A stretch of DNA of 64,000 nt from Akebia trifoliata. Lineage: Eukaryota > Streptophyta > Magnoliopsida > Ranunculales > Lardizabalaceae. Under the pieces are notes generated by a model, which saw only the letters and a list, made by a program, of their open reading frames with translations, was not told the origin of the DNA and searched no databases. The stretch is taken from the NCBI GenBank assembly GCA_017979445.1, contig CM030715.1, positions 34,407,756-34,471,755 on the forward strand. The letters are read 5' to 3'. This document shows, in pieces, positions 11,716 through 22,440 of this stretch; positions within the stretch are counted from its first letter, which is position 1, and each line of letters starts with the position of its first letter. The position numbers were made by a program, and so were the translations under genes.

Positions 11716-12154
11716 TTCTGCCATGACTCATTTTTTTAATATCTTTGTTTCTTTCTCATTCATAATTCACATTTAAACTTGAGTTAATCATCGTCATCTT
11801 TTTACGAAAAATTATTGTAAATTTTATATTTTTTAACATACTACTTATCTTTATATAATCACTGTTATTGCTAAATTATCTGGTATTAATGATGAATGAG
11901 CCAATTTGACTAGGGTTGGGTTTGAGTTGAGCATTTTATGCTCGAGTTCAGGTTAGGTACATGCAAGGGTTAGTGTTTGTCAAGTGTGGGTTGAGCACAT
12001 GTTGATCCCAAAACATCCCAACTCGCTTGAGTTATAACCCTATTACAAACTAATTGTAAAGATGATATAGAATGGTCCATACGTAATTGGACCCACTAAT
12101 CTAAATCAGGCTTGATGATTGGGAATGGCTTGGGTTTGGATTTTCTGTTGTGTT

Positions 12155-12302
12155 TGAGTAACATTGAAATATACATCGATTCTCACATTGCTGATGTGAA
12201 GGTGCACATATAACCATAGATGCTTTTCATCGGCATCTCGATGAAAAGCATCTATGATTTCAAACATAGATGTGCGAGTCGAAGTAAATTTTAATGTTAC
12301 TC
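12155..12302. mobile_element. Foldback MITE, related core, GAGTAACATT arms
   Basis: Opens GAGTAACATTGAAAT and closes ATTTTAATGTTACTC. The centre is a near-perfect hairpin, ACCATAGATGCTTTTCATC facing GATGAAAAGCATCTATG, with a short CGGCATCTC loop. The centre resembles that of the CGGGATAC elements but the ends do not. Confidence 0.78.
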
Positions 12303-12389
12303 CAACATTTTCCTTTCACAAATAATAATTATAGTCGATATATGTTCAAGCAATTCATATCAGGTATCGAGTTTACACAACTAATAAGA

Positions 12390-12945
12390 GGGATTTATAG
12401 CAAGAATGATGATAATACGACGGACTTGACGTACGTTGACGTGGAAGTACATAATTTATTAAAAAAATAAAAAAGAGAAAAAGAGAATTTCTCTCTCCTA
12501 CCCATAGTGAAAAAAAAAAAACTTTCAGATATGATCACCTTGTGACATTCAAAATTATGATTCGATGAAATGGGGTTATAGAGGATAACATTATATGAAG
12601 TTTTAAAAAATAAAAAATAGTTATTTTTCACCATTGAATTTTATTTTTTGATGTGGGTACTTGATAACCATCCATTTTATAAACCATGGATCAATAAAAC
12701 AATTGTTTTTTTTTTTTTTTTTAATATGAATATTTTCATGAAATCTAGATGTCTGTGTTGTTGGATTGTCAATGTGATAATCAATTTGGGCCCAACAATC
12801 TTTTTTAAAATTTGAAATCTAAAAAAATAAATATGTGGGCAGAAAACGAGCAAATGAGAGAAACATTTTTTTTAAAAATAAATTATGTGCTTCCACGTTA
12901 GCATGTGTCAAGTCCATATTATCAGCACTCTTATAACAACTCAAC
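12390..12945. mobile_element. Inverted-repeat element of about 550 bp
   Basis: Left end (12396-12460) contains GATAATACGACGGACTTGAC...ACGTGGAAGTACATAATTTATT. The right end (12880-12940) is its reverse complement with about 80% identity (AATAAATTATGTGCTTCCACGT...GTCAAGTCCATATTATC). The interior is AT-rich with no ORF. This is a typical non-autonomous DNA element with terminal inverted repeats of about 70 bp. Target duplication not identified. Confidence 0.7.
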
Positions 12946-13740
12946 TCTTTTGCTATAATAACTTTAAAAATAAAAATATTTTTTTATTTATAATCCCACT
13001 AAAAAGATATCTAAACCAATTCATTTTTAATCTCCAATTAAGATAATTAACATGCCAAAACGCTTTTATTTAAACCTATCTATTAGAGACAAACTTGTCT
13101 ATCAAAACTTAAAATTTTCAAAAGTAAAAATAATCATAATACCGTAATTTTAATAAATAATAACTTAATTTTAACCTATTGTAATTCAACTTTCTAATAT
13201 AATATCTTGAAAAAATACTTTTTAGAATCCAACTCAATCAAAATCTAAATAATTCATTTTTTCATATCAAACTAAGACAACTAAACTATCAAATCGCTTT
13301 ATTTGAATTTATTTATCAAAGGAATATTCAAGTATCTCAAAACTTAAAATTCCCGAAAGTAAATCATAATGACCCAATTTTAACCTATAATAAGTCAATT
13401 TTAGCCTGAAGTAACTCAACTTTCTACTATTGTGACTTTAAACATTAAAAAAATTAAAAAAAAATTAAAAAATTATAGTCCAACTTAATTTAAATCTCAA
13501 ACAATTCATTCTTAATATCAAATTACAACTAACCATAAAATCACATTGTTTACTTATTTATTTGAGAGACATTCATGCCTCTGAAAATATAAAATTTACG
13601 AAAACTAAATCATAATAACCCAATTTTAGTTTATAGTAATTCAGCTTTCTATAATAATAATTTAAAACATAAAATATTTTTTATAATCCAATTAAATCAA
13701 AATTCAAACAATTCATTCTTAATACCAAATTAAGAACCAA
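12945..13740. repeat. Diverged AT-rich tandem array, period about 210-250 bp
   Basis: Recurring landmarks such as AATCC(A/C)A(C/A)T..AATCAAAAT (12992, 13227, 13477, 13687), AACAATTCATTCTTAAT, AAACTTAAAATT and AACCCAATTTTA appear in the same order in three to four successive units. Units have drifted strongly and contain small indels. No coding potential. Confidence 0.7.
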
Positions 13741-14168
13741 GGGTCATTGAACCCATATGGATTACCAAATTAGCAATACAACACCACAATGCTCTAGAAG
13801 TCCATGTTCCCATGACCTTAGTGGTGGTTACATGGATAAAAAAAATGAAGTTTGGGCGGTTTCATATGAGTTGTTTTGGGCATTATATAGTACTAGAGTC
13901 TTTATTGTCTTAACAGACACAAAAGTTGGCATATGTCCCAATTTACAAGGCCAAGAGGGCATTTCGTTGGGTGTGAGTTGTCTAATATGATTGGCAAATT
14001 TTCTTTAAAAAAGAAGATCGCACTCTAAGGAATTGGGTCCACACTTAATTATTATCAATAAATTCATAAACATAATAATTGGATTAGGTAAGCATGTGAG
14101 GGATGATGATAAAAGTAAAGTAATATATCACTTGTTCAATGAGGAAAATAATACGGGTCATGATAATC

Positions 14169-14312
14169 TGACGCCCCCCTTTGACATATACCCCCATCAC
14201 AAAATCATAGATCATTTACCTTGGGATACACAATAAATATGTTATAATTTTGCATATCCCAAAACAAATGATCTACGATTATGTGATGGAGGCATAGGTC
14301 AAAGGGGCGTCA
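14169..14312. mobile_element. Foldback MITE, CGGGATAC-core family, copy 2
   Basis: Same outer arms as the copy at 1981-2132: TGACGCCCCCC at the left, GGGGCGTCA at the right, with CCCCCATCACAAAATCATAG facing CTACGATTATGTGATGGAGG. The central arms are TTGGGATACACA and GCATATCCCAA. Confidence 0.8.
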
Positions 14313-15020
14313 AAAAGTCATTAATCTAATAATATTGCCCCCCTCTAACAACAATTAATAGTGGATAAAGACTTTGACACATTTTGATTCTAAGTAGTTT
14401 AAGCTAAGGTAACATTACAATTTTCTCAAAAAAGGATCCTTTTTCTAGATTTTTTTCCCAGTATTTGAAGTCTTTCGACGATGTTTCTATTTTTGCTGCC
14501 AATCGACATTGTTAGGGTCTTCACAACATAATCCTTGGCATATGATAGTGATCCAAGCTGACGTGCTAGTGGTGGCATCGAGATTAGTACACCTGTGCCC
14601 TCTTAATTTGTACTTATGACTTGGTCCTCTACCTCTTTGTACCCATAGATGGTTCTTATAATCCTTTGATAGTGAGATTCCACATTTTACACTCCATGAA
14701 ACAGCTGAAAGGGGGACGTAAAGGTCAGTCGAAGAAAGGCCAAGAGCAAGAAACTCAACCCAAATCCTCGTACTTCTAACCATTTCTTCGAAGATAGATC
14801 ATATATTTAGACATGGCTCCATTTCATTTGAACATAAGGGGTACTATAGTAATTACACAGCAACAAATGATATAACCGTTGCCTCAATATGTGAAGTGGA
14901 TTTCAAGGCTGTCACTTTCCCAACGGTCAGTCAAACGGTCAAAATTTCTCAAATATAAATGTTTTTATTTATTTTTACAGTCATGATAGAATGTTTACAT
15001 TTAAAAAGTAGTCTATATAC

Positions 15021-15112
15021 AATTGGCGTGCCAAGTGTATAAAATGATAAATCTTTTTCTTGAGATGCACAAGAAAAAAGATCTACACTTCTATGCACTT
15101 GTCACGTCAATT
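15021..15112. mobile_element. Short foldback element with the shared core
   Basis: AATTGGCGTGCCAAGTG faces CACTTGTCACGTCAATT. Centre: ATCTTTTTCTTGAGATGCAC followed by AAGAAAAAAGATCTACACTT, that is, the same core with a third kind of outer arm. It abuts an (AT)n tract at 15111-15131. Confidence 0.7.
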
Positions 15113-15229
15113 ATATATATATATATATTATATTTTTTATCATTAATTTTTTTTATTAGATTAAACGGGATTTAGGCAGGCACCAAACAAGAACAAAAGG
15201 AGTTATATTTTGGCATTATTTTTAAATCA

Positions 15230-15500
15230 CCTTTCTCCTCGCTAAATTGTTAGGAACGTGTGAAATGATATCAATTTTAATGTCACTCCAAAACAACTCC
15301 ATTTCTTTTGAGACAAGATGATATGTAACGAGGTGGAGGAATGAAATCCTCCTCACACACCTCATTGCATGCCACATAAGTTACAACTGAAGAAAATTTT
15401 GAAATAGAAAAATTATAGACATTAATTTCTTGGATTGTGATTTATACGGCATGCATTAAGGTGTGGGAGGAGGGTTTTAATCCTCCACCGTGAATGCTTA
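15230..15500. mobile_element. Foldback element, related to 22110-22440
   Basis: GGTGGAGGAATGAAATCCTC...CCTCATTGCATGCCACATAAG faces CGGCATGCATTAAGGTGTGG...TAATCCTCCACC. The region at 22110-22440 carries the same motif order (tgccatgtaagtcacaatt...catgtgttaaggtgtggga). Ends are approximate. Confidence 0.55.
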
Positions 15501-15618
15501 CGATTCAAACTCATTCTTTTGTGGCTGTTAAGTGTGATCAAATGCATAAAATCTGGCCAGTTGAAAAGGACCATTGAACTTAAATAGAAAGTATAGGTGT
15601 CTACTGGCTAGACAAAAT

Positions 15619-16236
15619 GTAAAATGCAACAAATCATTGGCCCACCCCTTTATACATAGTAGGCTCAAAAAATACTTCAAGTGGAACTCGAAGATTTTTC
15701 AATCAATTTTTGGCATTGTTGGATGACCTACATAGTAAAGAGAATAGGCGCACGCCAAAAATAAGGATTTACATGATTTAGCAGTGTGCTTACATCCATG
15801 GATCAAATTAAGAACAACTATTATTTCCATCTTTGGTTTTACATCCCAAAAGATCTCTATTTACAAAAGACTAATGATTTTTTGATGCCCTCATCACAGA
15901 ATTGTAGACCATTTGCATTAGGATACGTAAAATGCAACAAATCATTGGCCCACCCCTTTGTACATAGTAGGCTCAAAAAAATACTTTAAGTGGAACTCGA
16001 AGATTTTTCAATCAATTTTTGGCATTGTTGGATGATCTACATAGTAAAGAGAATAGGCGTATGTCAAAAACAAGGATTTACATGATTTAGTAGTGTGCTT
16101 ACATTCACAGATCAAATCAAGAACAACTATTATTTTCATATTTGGTTTTACATCCCAAAAGATCTTTATTTACAAAAGACTAATGATTTTCTTATGCCCT
16201 CATCACAGAATCGTAGATCATTTGCATTAGGATGTA
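15619..16236. repeat. 308-bp tandem duplication
   Basis: Bases 15619-15926 and 15927-16236 are about 90% identical, both starting GTAAAATGCAAC. The first unit ends inside the left arm of a foldback element (cut at GCATTAGGATAC), while the second continues into the intact element at 16191-16321. Confidence 0.88.
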
Positions 16237-16321
16237 TAGAATCAAAAATCTTTTCTTGTGTATCTCGAGACAAAGGATCTATGATTCTGTGATGGGAGCG
16301 TAGGTAAGAGGATGGCATAAG
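16191..16321. mobile_element. Foldback MITE, CTTATGCC arms, shared core
   Basis: CTTATGCCCTCATCACAGAA at the left and GGATGGCATAAG at the right. The inner arms GAATCGTAGATCATTTGC and GGATCTATGATTCTGTGATG pair. The centre includes TTGTGTATCTCGAGACAAAG. The left half of the same element is repeated at 15881-15925 as part of the tandem duplication. Confidence 0.78.
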
Positions 16322-17210
16322 AATATCATGACTCTTTATAAAATTCAGAGCTTGCTAAATACATGTATCTCAACCAAAAAAAAAAAAAAGTCTCAAAGTA
16401 AGAAGAAAAATTTCATAATTCCCTTTTACTAATACTTAAAAATAAAAACTCTTCAAAATAGACATAAATACCATTTACACAACAATCTCCATTTTGACTT
16501 AACTTTTGTCACATTGAAGAAAATTTGGGATAATAACCTATTACACATGCCCAAAACTCCACCTTGACTTGAATACCATAACCATCTTGAAGAGAAATTG
16601 CACATGTCTTACACAATAAAATATGCATCATCTATGCCTAGAATGCAACTCCACCTCAAACTTAAATTAACACGGCTTAGTCACTTGTCTGCTAATGCTG
16701 CAAACAATAATCGACCTTTTCTTAACTACTAGCTACACACATGATCAGATCATCCTACTTCATACCAATTTAATCACATGGCCAATGCAAATGAGTAGCT
16801 GTCTTGAGTCGATAGTCTAATCAATTTTAGAGAGGACCTCGATCTATCCTTTCGAATCATAGGAACCACCTCACAATTTATCTGTTATATTCTTTGATTT
16901 ATCAGAATTCCCTTTCAATATCCTTCATCATTCTTTGCCCGTAGAATCTCTCTCGACCTTGAACTTTGTGTCGAACTATGTACAAACTTACTCACACTTT
17001 AGAGGGCTGTTTTGTAAATTTCCATCCCAGATTACGAAGCCAATGATGAAAAATATTTGATTCCATTGTAGTAGTTCTGGTGTATTGGAGTGATTCACTC
17101 CAAAATTTGTATTAAAAATAAAAACCAAAAGTAAATCAGATAAAGTAAAACAAAATTAAACTAACCCATTTTTCCATTTTATCATTAGATAGATCATGCG
17201 TCCAACATTC

Positions 17211-17218
17211 TATAAATA
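17211..17218 (+). promoter_or_regulatory. TATA box of the PIP1 gene
   Basis: TATAAATA lies 86-93 bp upstream of the PIP1 ATG, so transcription would start near 17240-17250 and give a leader of about 55-65 bases that includes a (GA)n run immediately before the start codon. Confidence 0.65.
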
Positions 17219-17303
17219 ACCACCAATACTTCATCCCATGTTTCTCATTTCTTCACTGTGGAGTGTCTTTTGAGTTGCATTGTTTCAGAGAGAGAGAGAG
17301 AGA

Positions 17304-20133
17304 ATGGAGGGTAAAGAGGAGGATGTTAAGCTTGGAGCAAACAAGTTCTCTGAGAGGCAACCCATAGGGACATCAGCACAGACAGACAAGGACTACAAGG
17401 AGCCACCACCTGCACCATTTTTTGAGCCTGGAGAGTTGAAGTCATGGTCATTCTGGAGAGCTGGGATTGCAGAATTCATGGCTACTTTTCTGTTTCTCTA
17501 CATAACCATTTTGACTGTAATGGGTGTCTCTAAGTCTCCTAACAAGTGTGCCACTGTGGGCATCCAGGGGATTGCTTGGGCTTTTGGGGGTATGATCTTT
17601 GCCCTTGTTTACTGCACTGCTGGTATCTCAGGTGAGCTAACAAATTCTTTCTCTGTCTCTTTGAAATTTCTTTTTTTTGGTTTAATGCTTTGATGGGTTC
17701 TTCTTCTTTGTATGTTTTTAGAAATATTTGATGGGTTTGTGTTAGTTTTGCAGAATATCTCCACTGTTTCTCTCTTGGGGGTTTCTTCTTTCTTTTCTAT
17801 ATTTTAGAAATATTTGATCTGTCTATTTTAGTTTCCAGAATATCTCCACATTCTGTCTCTTGGGGTTTTCTTCTTCTTCTTCTTCTTTGTTTTTTTTAGG
17901 GGGTGGTATATTTTAGAAATATTTGACGGGTTTGTGTTAGTTTTGCATAATATCTCCACTGTTTCTCTCTTTGGTGTTTCTTTTGTACATTTTAGAAATA
18001 TTTGAAGGGTCTCTGTTAGTTTTCATAATATCTCCACATTCTGTCTCTTGGGGTTTTCTTCTTCTTCTTTGTTTTTTTTAGGTGGTGGTATATTTTAGAA
18101 ATATTTGACGGGTTTTTGTTAGTTTTGCAGAATATCTCCACTGTTTCTCTCTTTGGTGTTTCTTTTGTACATTTTATAAATATTTGATGGGTCTCTGTTA
18201 GTTTTCATAATATCTCCACATTCTGTCGCTTGGGGTCTTCTTTTTTTTCGGTTGTAAGTTTTAGAAATATTTGACGGGTTTGTGTTGGTTTTGCAGAATA
18301 TCTCCACTGTTTCTCTCTTTGGGGTTTCTTTTCTTTATTTTAGAAAATTTTGATGGGTCTCTGTTAGTTTTCATAATATCTCCACATTCTGTCTCTTGGG
18401 GTTTCTTCTTCTTCTTTTTTATTTATTTATTTTTATAGAAATATTTGATGGGTCTGTGTTAAATACTCACAATGTCTCTTCTGTTCTTCTCTTGGGTATC
18501 TCTCAGCTTCATTTTCTCCCTGTGTGTTGTTTGTTGAATAGGTGGTCACATAAACCCTGCTGTAACATTTGGTCTGCTTTTAGCAAGGAAGCTCTCCCTA
18601 ACCAGGGCAGTGTTCTACATGGTAATGCAATGCCTTGGTGCCATATGTGGTGCTGGTGTTATTAAGGGATTTGAGAATCACTCTTATGTGACAGCTGGTG
18701 GTGGAGCCAATGTTGTCAACCATGGGTACACCAAGGGTGATGGTCTTGGTGCTGAGATTGTTGGCACCTTTGTCCTTGTCTACACTGTCTTCTCTGCAAC
18801 TGATGCCAAGAGAAACGCCAGAGACTCACATGTCCCTGTACGTATTCCTTCTTTTATATGTTGTGTAGTTGTAGCTCTTTCTTGATCTATGATTCATCTG
18901 GTGTTGTAGCTTTAGTCTTTCACGTGTATAGTGTAGGGTAATTTTTTTAGTTTTATTTATTTATTTTAAATCCATTGTTCATGAAGATATTGTTGATTAT
19001 AACTTAGTTTTCATGTTGTTCTGTATGTGGCTTTTCCGAATTATTTCTAAATTATAACATTTTCCTGGGTTATGTTTTAAGAGCTGGTCTTCAGGGGGGG
19101 TTGGGGGTTGACACCAAAAGTGGTTTTTGGGTTACCACTTCTTTGGTCTTTCATGTGTTTGGTTACATTTGGGTTCTTGTAGTTCTTGATGATTAAAAGT
19201 GTGTGTTATGTTTTTAGGCCTTGTATTGTGATGGAGGTAGCTTTATACTGGCATAAGGGATACAAAGCTACCTCCACCACAATAGGGACAATTTCATACT
19301 TTTTGCCCTAGGAACAAAATTGCATTTTTTACTATTTATCTATTAAATAACACCAACTCTATCTAGGTTTTTGACGATTTTCAGTTTTTCTCAGTGAAAA
19401 TGAGATTGAGAAATTGAAATCTGGTTTTCACATGAATGGTGAAAGCGTCGCAGACGTACTTAGGCAATCTTGCCGAATCATGTAAATTCTGTGTCATGTT
19501 ATCTTTACTTCGATTTGATTGTCATCATCGATTCTTATGCATGATTTTCTACAATAAACCCTATAAACACACACCTCTACACGTATAGCATGGGCTTTCA
19601 TGCATCTCCACGCATTGTAAATGATGTACTGGCATGTTTAAGGGGCATGGGTGATGTAAATTTGTATAGAATGTGCGATCCTTACTTCCATCTCTTTGAA
19701 ATACCCATATAAAGTAATTGATAATACCCTAATAAAGCAATCAATTAGTTTTCTTTTACTACTAGTGATTAACTAACTATAAATGATTTTATTACAGCTT
19801 CTGGCACCTCTCCCAATTGGATTTGCAGTGTTCTTGGTACACTTGGCCACGATCCCCATAACAGGAACTGGCATCAATCCTGCTAGGAGCCTTGGTGCTG
19901 CCATCATCTTTAACAAATCCCATGCATGGGATGACCATGTAAGGCGGCGACTCTCCTCCTAATTGTTTTGTTCATGAGAGATTAAAATCGCTATTAACAC
20001 ACTAATGATTTCAATTCTTCTTTTTTTTGGTCTTCAGTGGATATTCTGGGTGGGACCCTTCATTGGAGCTGCTCTTGCTGCAATGTACCACCAAGTCATC
20101 ATCAGGGCCATCCCATTCAAGGCTAGAGCTTAA
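17304..20133 (+). CDS. Plasma-membrane aquaporin, PIP1 subfamily
   Basis: Water (and possibly CO2 or small-solute) channel of the plasma membrane. Four exons, 17304-17631, 18542-18837, 19798-19938 and 20038-20133, join in frame to 286 residues, the usual PIP1 length and exon structure. Both pore motifs are present: NPA at residues 114-116 and 235-237, and the selectivity filter reads F94-H223-T232-R238, the strict water-channel pattern. The long N terminus ([15 protein letters not shown]) and short tail (IPFKARA), lacking the PIP2 C-terminal phosphoserines, mark PIP1. PIP1 proteins generally need PIP2 partners to reach the membrane. I chose the ATG at 17304 because the family begins MEGKEEDV; an in-frame ATG at 17280 adds only eight unsupported residues from the GA-rich leader. 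Intron 1 carries a tandem array. Confidence 0.97.
17719..18455. repeat. Tandem repeat filling PIP1 intron 1
   Basis: About four copies of a unit near 185 bp, each made of two similar halves: TTAGAAATATTTGA(C/T)GGGT...TAGTTTTGCAGAATATCTCC followed by ...TTTTCATAATATCTCCACATTCTGTCTCTTGGGG with (TTC)n. The array takes up most of the 910-bp intron. Several copies carry AG-ending pyrimidine tracts (TTTTGCAG) that imitate splice acceptors. Confidence 0.85.
18838..19797 (+). other. PIP1 intron 2
   Basis: A 960-bp intron without coding content. It has a small hairpin at about 19229-19284 (GGAGGTAGCTTTATAC facing AAAGCTACCTCC). No mobile element with definable ends was seen. Confidence 0.6.
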
Positions 20134-20380
20134 AGTTGTCCTACATCAATGCCATCCATCCATCCTCCTCTCTATTGTTTTTTTTTTTCTTTGATCTTCT
20201 GGTTGTTGAGTCTCTTGATCTTTTCCTTGTTAAATCAATTTGATTATTTCTTTAACTTATCAAGTGATATTGTGGATTTTTTTAACTTGGCTATGAAGAT
20301 TCTCTTTTCTTTACATGTAACATTCCTCAAACAAGGAGCAAAACAAGATCATAAGTGTTCTAATTTGTAAATGGGAAAGA
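20134..20380 (+). other. Probable PIP1 3' UTR
   Basis: T-rich stretch directly downstream of the PIP1 stop. No canonical AATAAA was found. The end is an estimate. Confidence 0.4.
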
Positions 20381-20756
20381 AATGGCATCTTCTACACAAA
20401 GGGTATTTTCACATTTCCCACCATAAGAATATAAATAAACCCACAAGCGATTTTGTAATTCTTGCAATTCTGACGTGGAGGTGTGCATATAACCGCAGAT
20501 GGTTTTTACTCGTTTCGCAAGGAAACAAATATATGGGTATGTGCGCACCTATAAGGGAAGATCACACAAATCAAGCAAAGGACAATAAATCAGACAAATA
20601 GCCGAAAATCATGCTTGTACAGCTAATAAATCACAGCACATTAATTCTCTGAAACAGTCAACTTTGTACAGCCTTACTCTTAGCTAGTTTCCTAGAATAG
20701 AGTTCAACACATTAATTCTCTGAAACATTAATTCTCTGAAACAGTCAACTTTGTAC

Positions 20757-21853
20757 AAGGTGCTGTTTGTTAAACTGAAAAAAATAAGTGCTGAATAGCA
20801 TTAAGCGCTGAAACTTATAAGCGCTGAATTTAAGTGCTAAAAAAGTTGTTTGTTTAGATGCTGAATCATGTTTGTTACACATTGCTGAAACTGATAAATT
20901 ATCTTTGTTACCCTTACAATCATATTATACATTGTTTGCATGTTTTAAATGCTTATTTATTATCAAACACAATAAAATATATTATTTCTTATAAAATTAA
21001 AATACAATTTATTTTTAAATAATAAATAATACTCAAATCTTCAATTTATAAATAATAATTTCTATTTATAAAAGCCCACAAATTTCAAATTAAAAATAAT
21101 AATGTCATACAAGTCACCAAAATTTGAAATCAACTTTAAAAATAACTTAATTTTTTATGAATAATTTTCGATGGAAATGAAGAATGTGTAATTATAAAAG
21201 CACCCTATGAATTAATAAGGGCAACCCACACTATAGCCATTTTTTGTTTTGTTTTATATGGATTAAAATTTTTGGAATGACCAAATTTTTAGTGAGGATA
21301 ATTTATATGGTCTAGAGATCATCCTCACCAAAAATCAGTTTATTTTGAAACTTCTAACTCGTTAAAAATAGTTTTCAAAAAAAAAAATGGACAATTTACG
21401 ATTCTTGAACTTGTTTTGATAGGGTTAAAAGTTTCAAGATGTGCTGATTTTTTGTGAGAATGATCTCCTCATTGTAGAGATCATCCTCACCAAAAATCAA
21501 CTCATTCCAAAATTTTTAACCCATATAAGACAAAATAATTTAGCTATGGTGTGGGTTTATTAAGTTTGTGGGGTGTCTATATACTTATCCATGGGATATA
21601 GGAGGTAATATCCTTTTAAGAATAAGGGCATAGTTGTCCATGCTCAAAAAAACAAAGGGCATACTTGTCCGTGTTGAAAAAGCGAAGTGCTTACCGCTTC
21701 AGCACTTTTTTTCAGCATCAAAATAGTGCTGAATTTTTTTCACTTATTTTCAGCAATAAGCACGAGTAAACAAACGCGCTATTTTGATAAAAGTGCTGAA
21801 TTTAATTTTTTTCAGCAATAAGCACTGAAAAATAGCGCAAACAAACACCACCT
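20757..21853. mobile_element. DNA transposon-like insertion with GGTGNTGTTTGTT ends
   Basis: Terminal inverted repeats of about 35 bp (GGTGCTGTTTGTT... and, reversed, GGTGGTGTTTGTT...), each followed by several AGTGCTGAA/TTCAGCACT words. The interior is AT-rich, has no transposase and hosts the foldback element at 21224-21560. The ends resemble hAT-type GGTGTTTG termini, but the target duplication could not be fixed because the host repeat itself reads ACAAGG/CCTTA there. Confidence 0.65.
21224..21560. mobile_element. Nested-palindrome foldback element, GGTGAGGATGATCTC family, copy 1
   Basis: Outer arms AACCCACACTATAGCCAT and ATAATTTAGCTATGGTGTGGGTT enclose two internal palindromes built from TTTTTAGTGAGGAT...GAGATCATCCTCACCAAAAATCAG and TTTTTTGTGAGAATGATCTC...GAGATCATCCTCACCAAAAATCAA. 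It is itself inserted in the larger element 20757-21853. Confidence 0.78.
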
Positions 21854-22109
21854 TACTCTTAGCTAGTTTCCTAGAATAGAGTTCAGCACATTAATTCTCT
21901 GAAACAGTCAACTTTGTACAACCTTACTCTTAGCTAGTTTCCTAGAATAGAGTTTGTAATTCCTGTATTTAAATGCACATGACTACCATGTAAATAATTA
22001 GAAGAAGAGTTTTGTCATTTTACTTTAGAACAAAGATATTGTTCTTATTCAATTCTCATCAGCACCTACACGTCAGAATTGTGAGAATCGCAGTAAATCC
22101 TGTGTCATC

Positions 22110-22440
22110 CCAGCATTAGTGGTTATATAATCAAACCTTAAAGATCGTGTAAGTGATTGATTCACTTATGGTGTGATTTTTATAAAAAATCACTTGTGGG
22201 GTTTATTACCTCAATACATGCCATGTAAGTCACAATTCAAGGAAATTTTAAAAAAGAGACATTTTAGGCATTAGTGGTTATATAATCACATCTTAAAGAT
22301 TGTAAGGTAAGTAATTGATTCACTTATGGTGTGATTTTTATAAAAGATTCACTTGCGGGGTTTATTAACTCAATACATGCCATGTATTGAGTTATGGCTC
22401 ACGTGGCATGTGTTAAGGTGTGGGAGAAGGGTTTGAATTC
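22110..22440. repeat. Direct repeat with foldback character
   Basis: The phrase TTAGTGGTTATATAATCA...TGATTCACTTATGGTGTGATTTTTATAAAA occurs at about 22114-22190 and again at 22270-22350, followed each time by CAATACATGCCATGTA. The right end GGCATGTGTTAAGGTGTGGG pairs with the internal CATGCCATGTA motif. Related to 15230-15500. Confidence 0.6.

Larger units (their letters stand above)
11410..17200. other. Gene-free intergenic region rich in foldback elements
   Basis: About 5.8 kb between the divergently arranged SKP1-like and PIP1 genes. No frame resembles a gene. It holds foldback elements at 11567-11715, 12155-12302, 12390-12945, 14169-14312, 15021-15112, about 15230-15500 and 16191-16321, an old AT-rich tandem array (12945-13740) and a 308-bp tandem duplication (15619-16236). 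The last about 600 bp before 17211 are presumably PIP1 promoter. Confidence 0.65.
20638..21960. repeat. About 70-bp minisatellite interrupted by a 1.1-kb insertion
   Basis: The unit contains CTTACTCTTAGCTAGTTTCC, TAGAATAGAGTTCA(A/G)CAC, ATTAATTCTCTGAAACAGTC and AACTTTGTACA. Partial and full units stand at 20638-20757 and again at 21850-21960 in the same phase. The DNA between them (20757-21853) begins GGTGCTGTTTGTT...AAGTGCTGAA and ends TTCAGCAATAAGCACTGAAA...AACAAACACCACC, which is an inverted repeat. Confidence 0.75.

Noticed and set aside
14487..14783. 98-codon minus-strand frame in the SKP1-like/PIP1 spacer
   Set aside because: No family resemblance, no splice context or promoter, and it lies among foldback elements; length is within chance for the number of frames scanned.
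17280..17303. Upstream in-frame ATG of PIP1
   Set aside because: It would add residues translated from a (GA)n leader, not found in the PIP1 family, which starts at MEGKEEDV.
17719..18455. CRISPR-like array in PIP1 intron 1
   Set aside because: Units are about 185 bp without short unique spacers, in a plant intron; ordinary tandem repeat.
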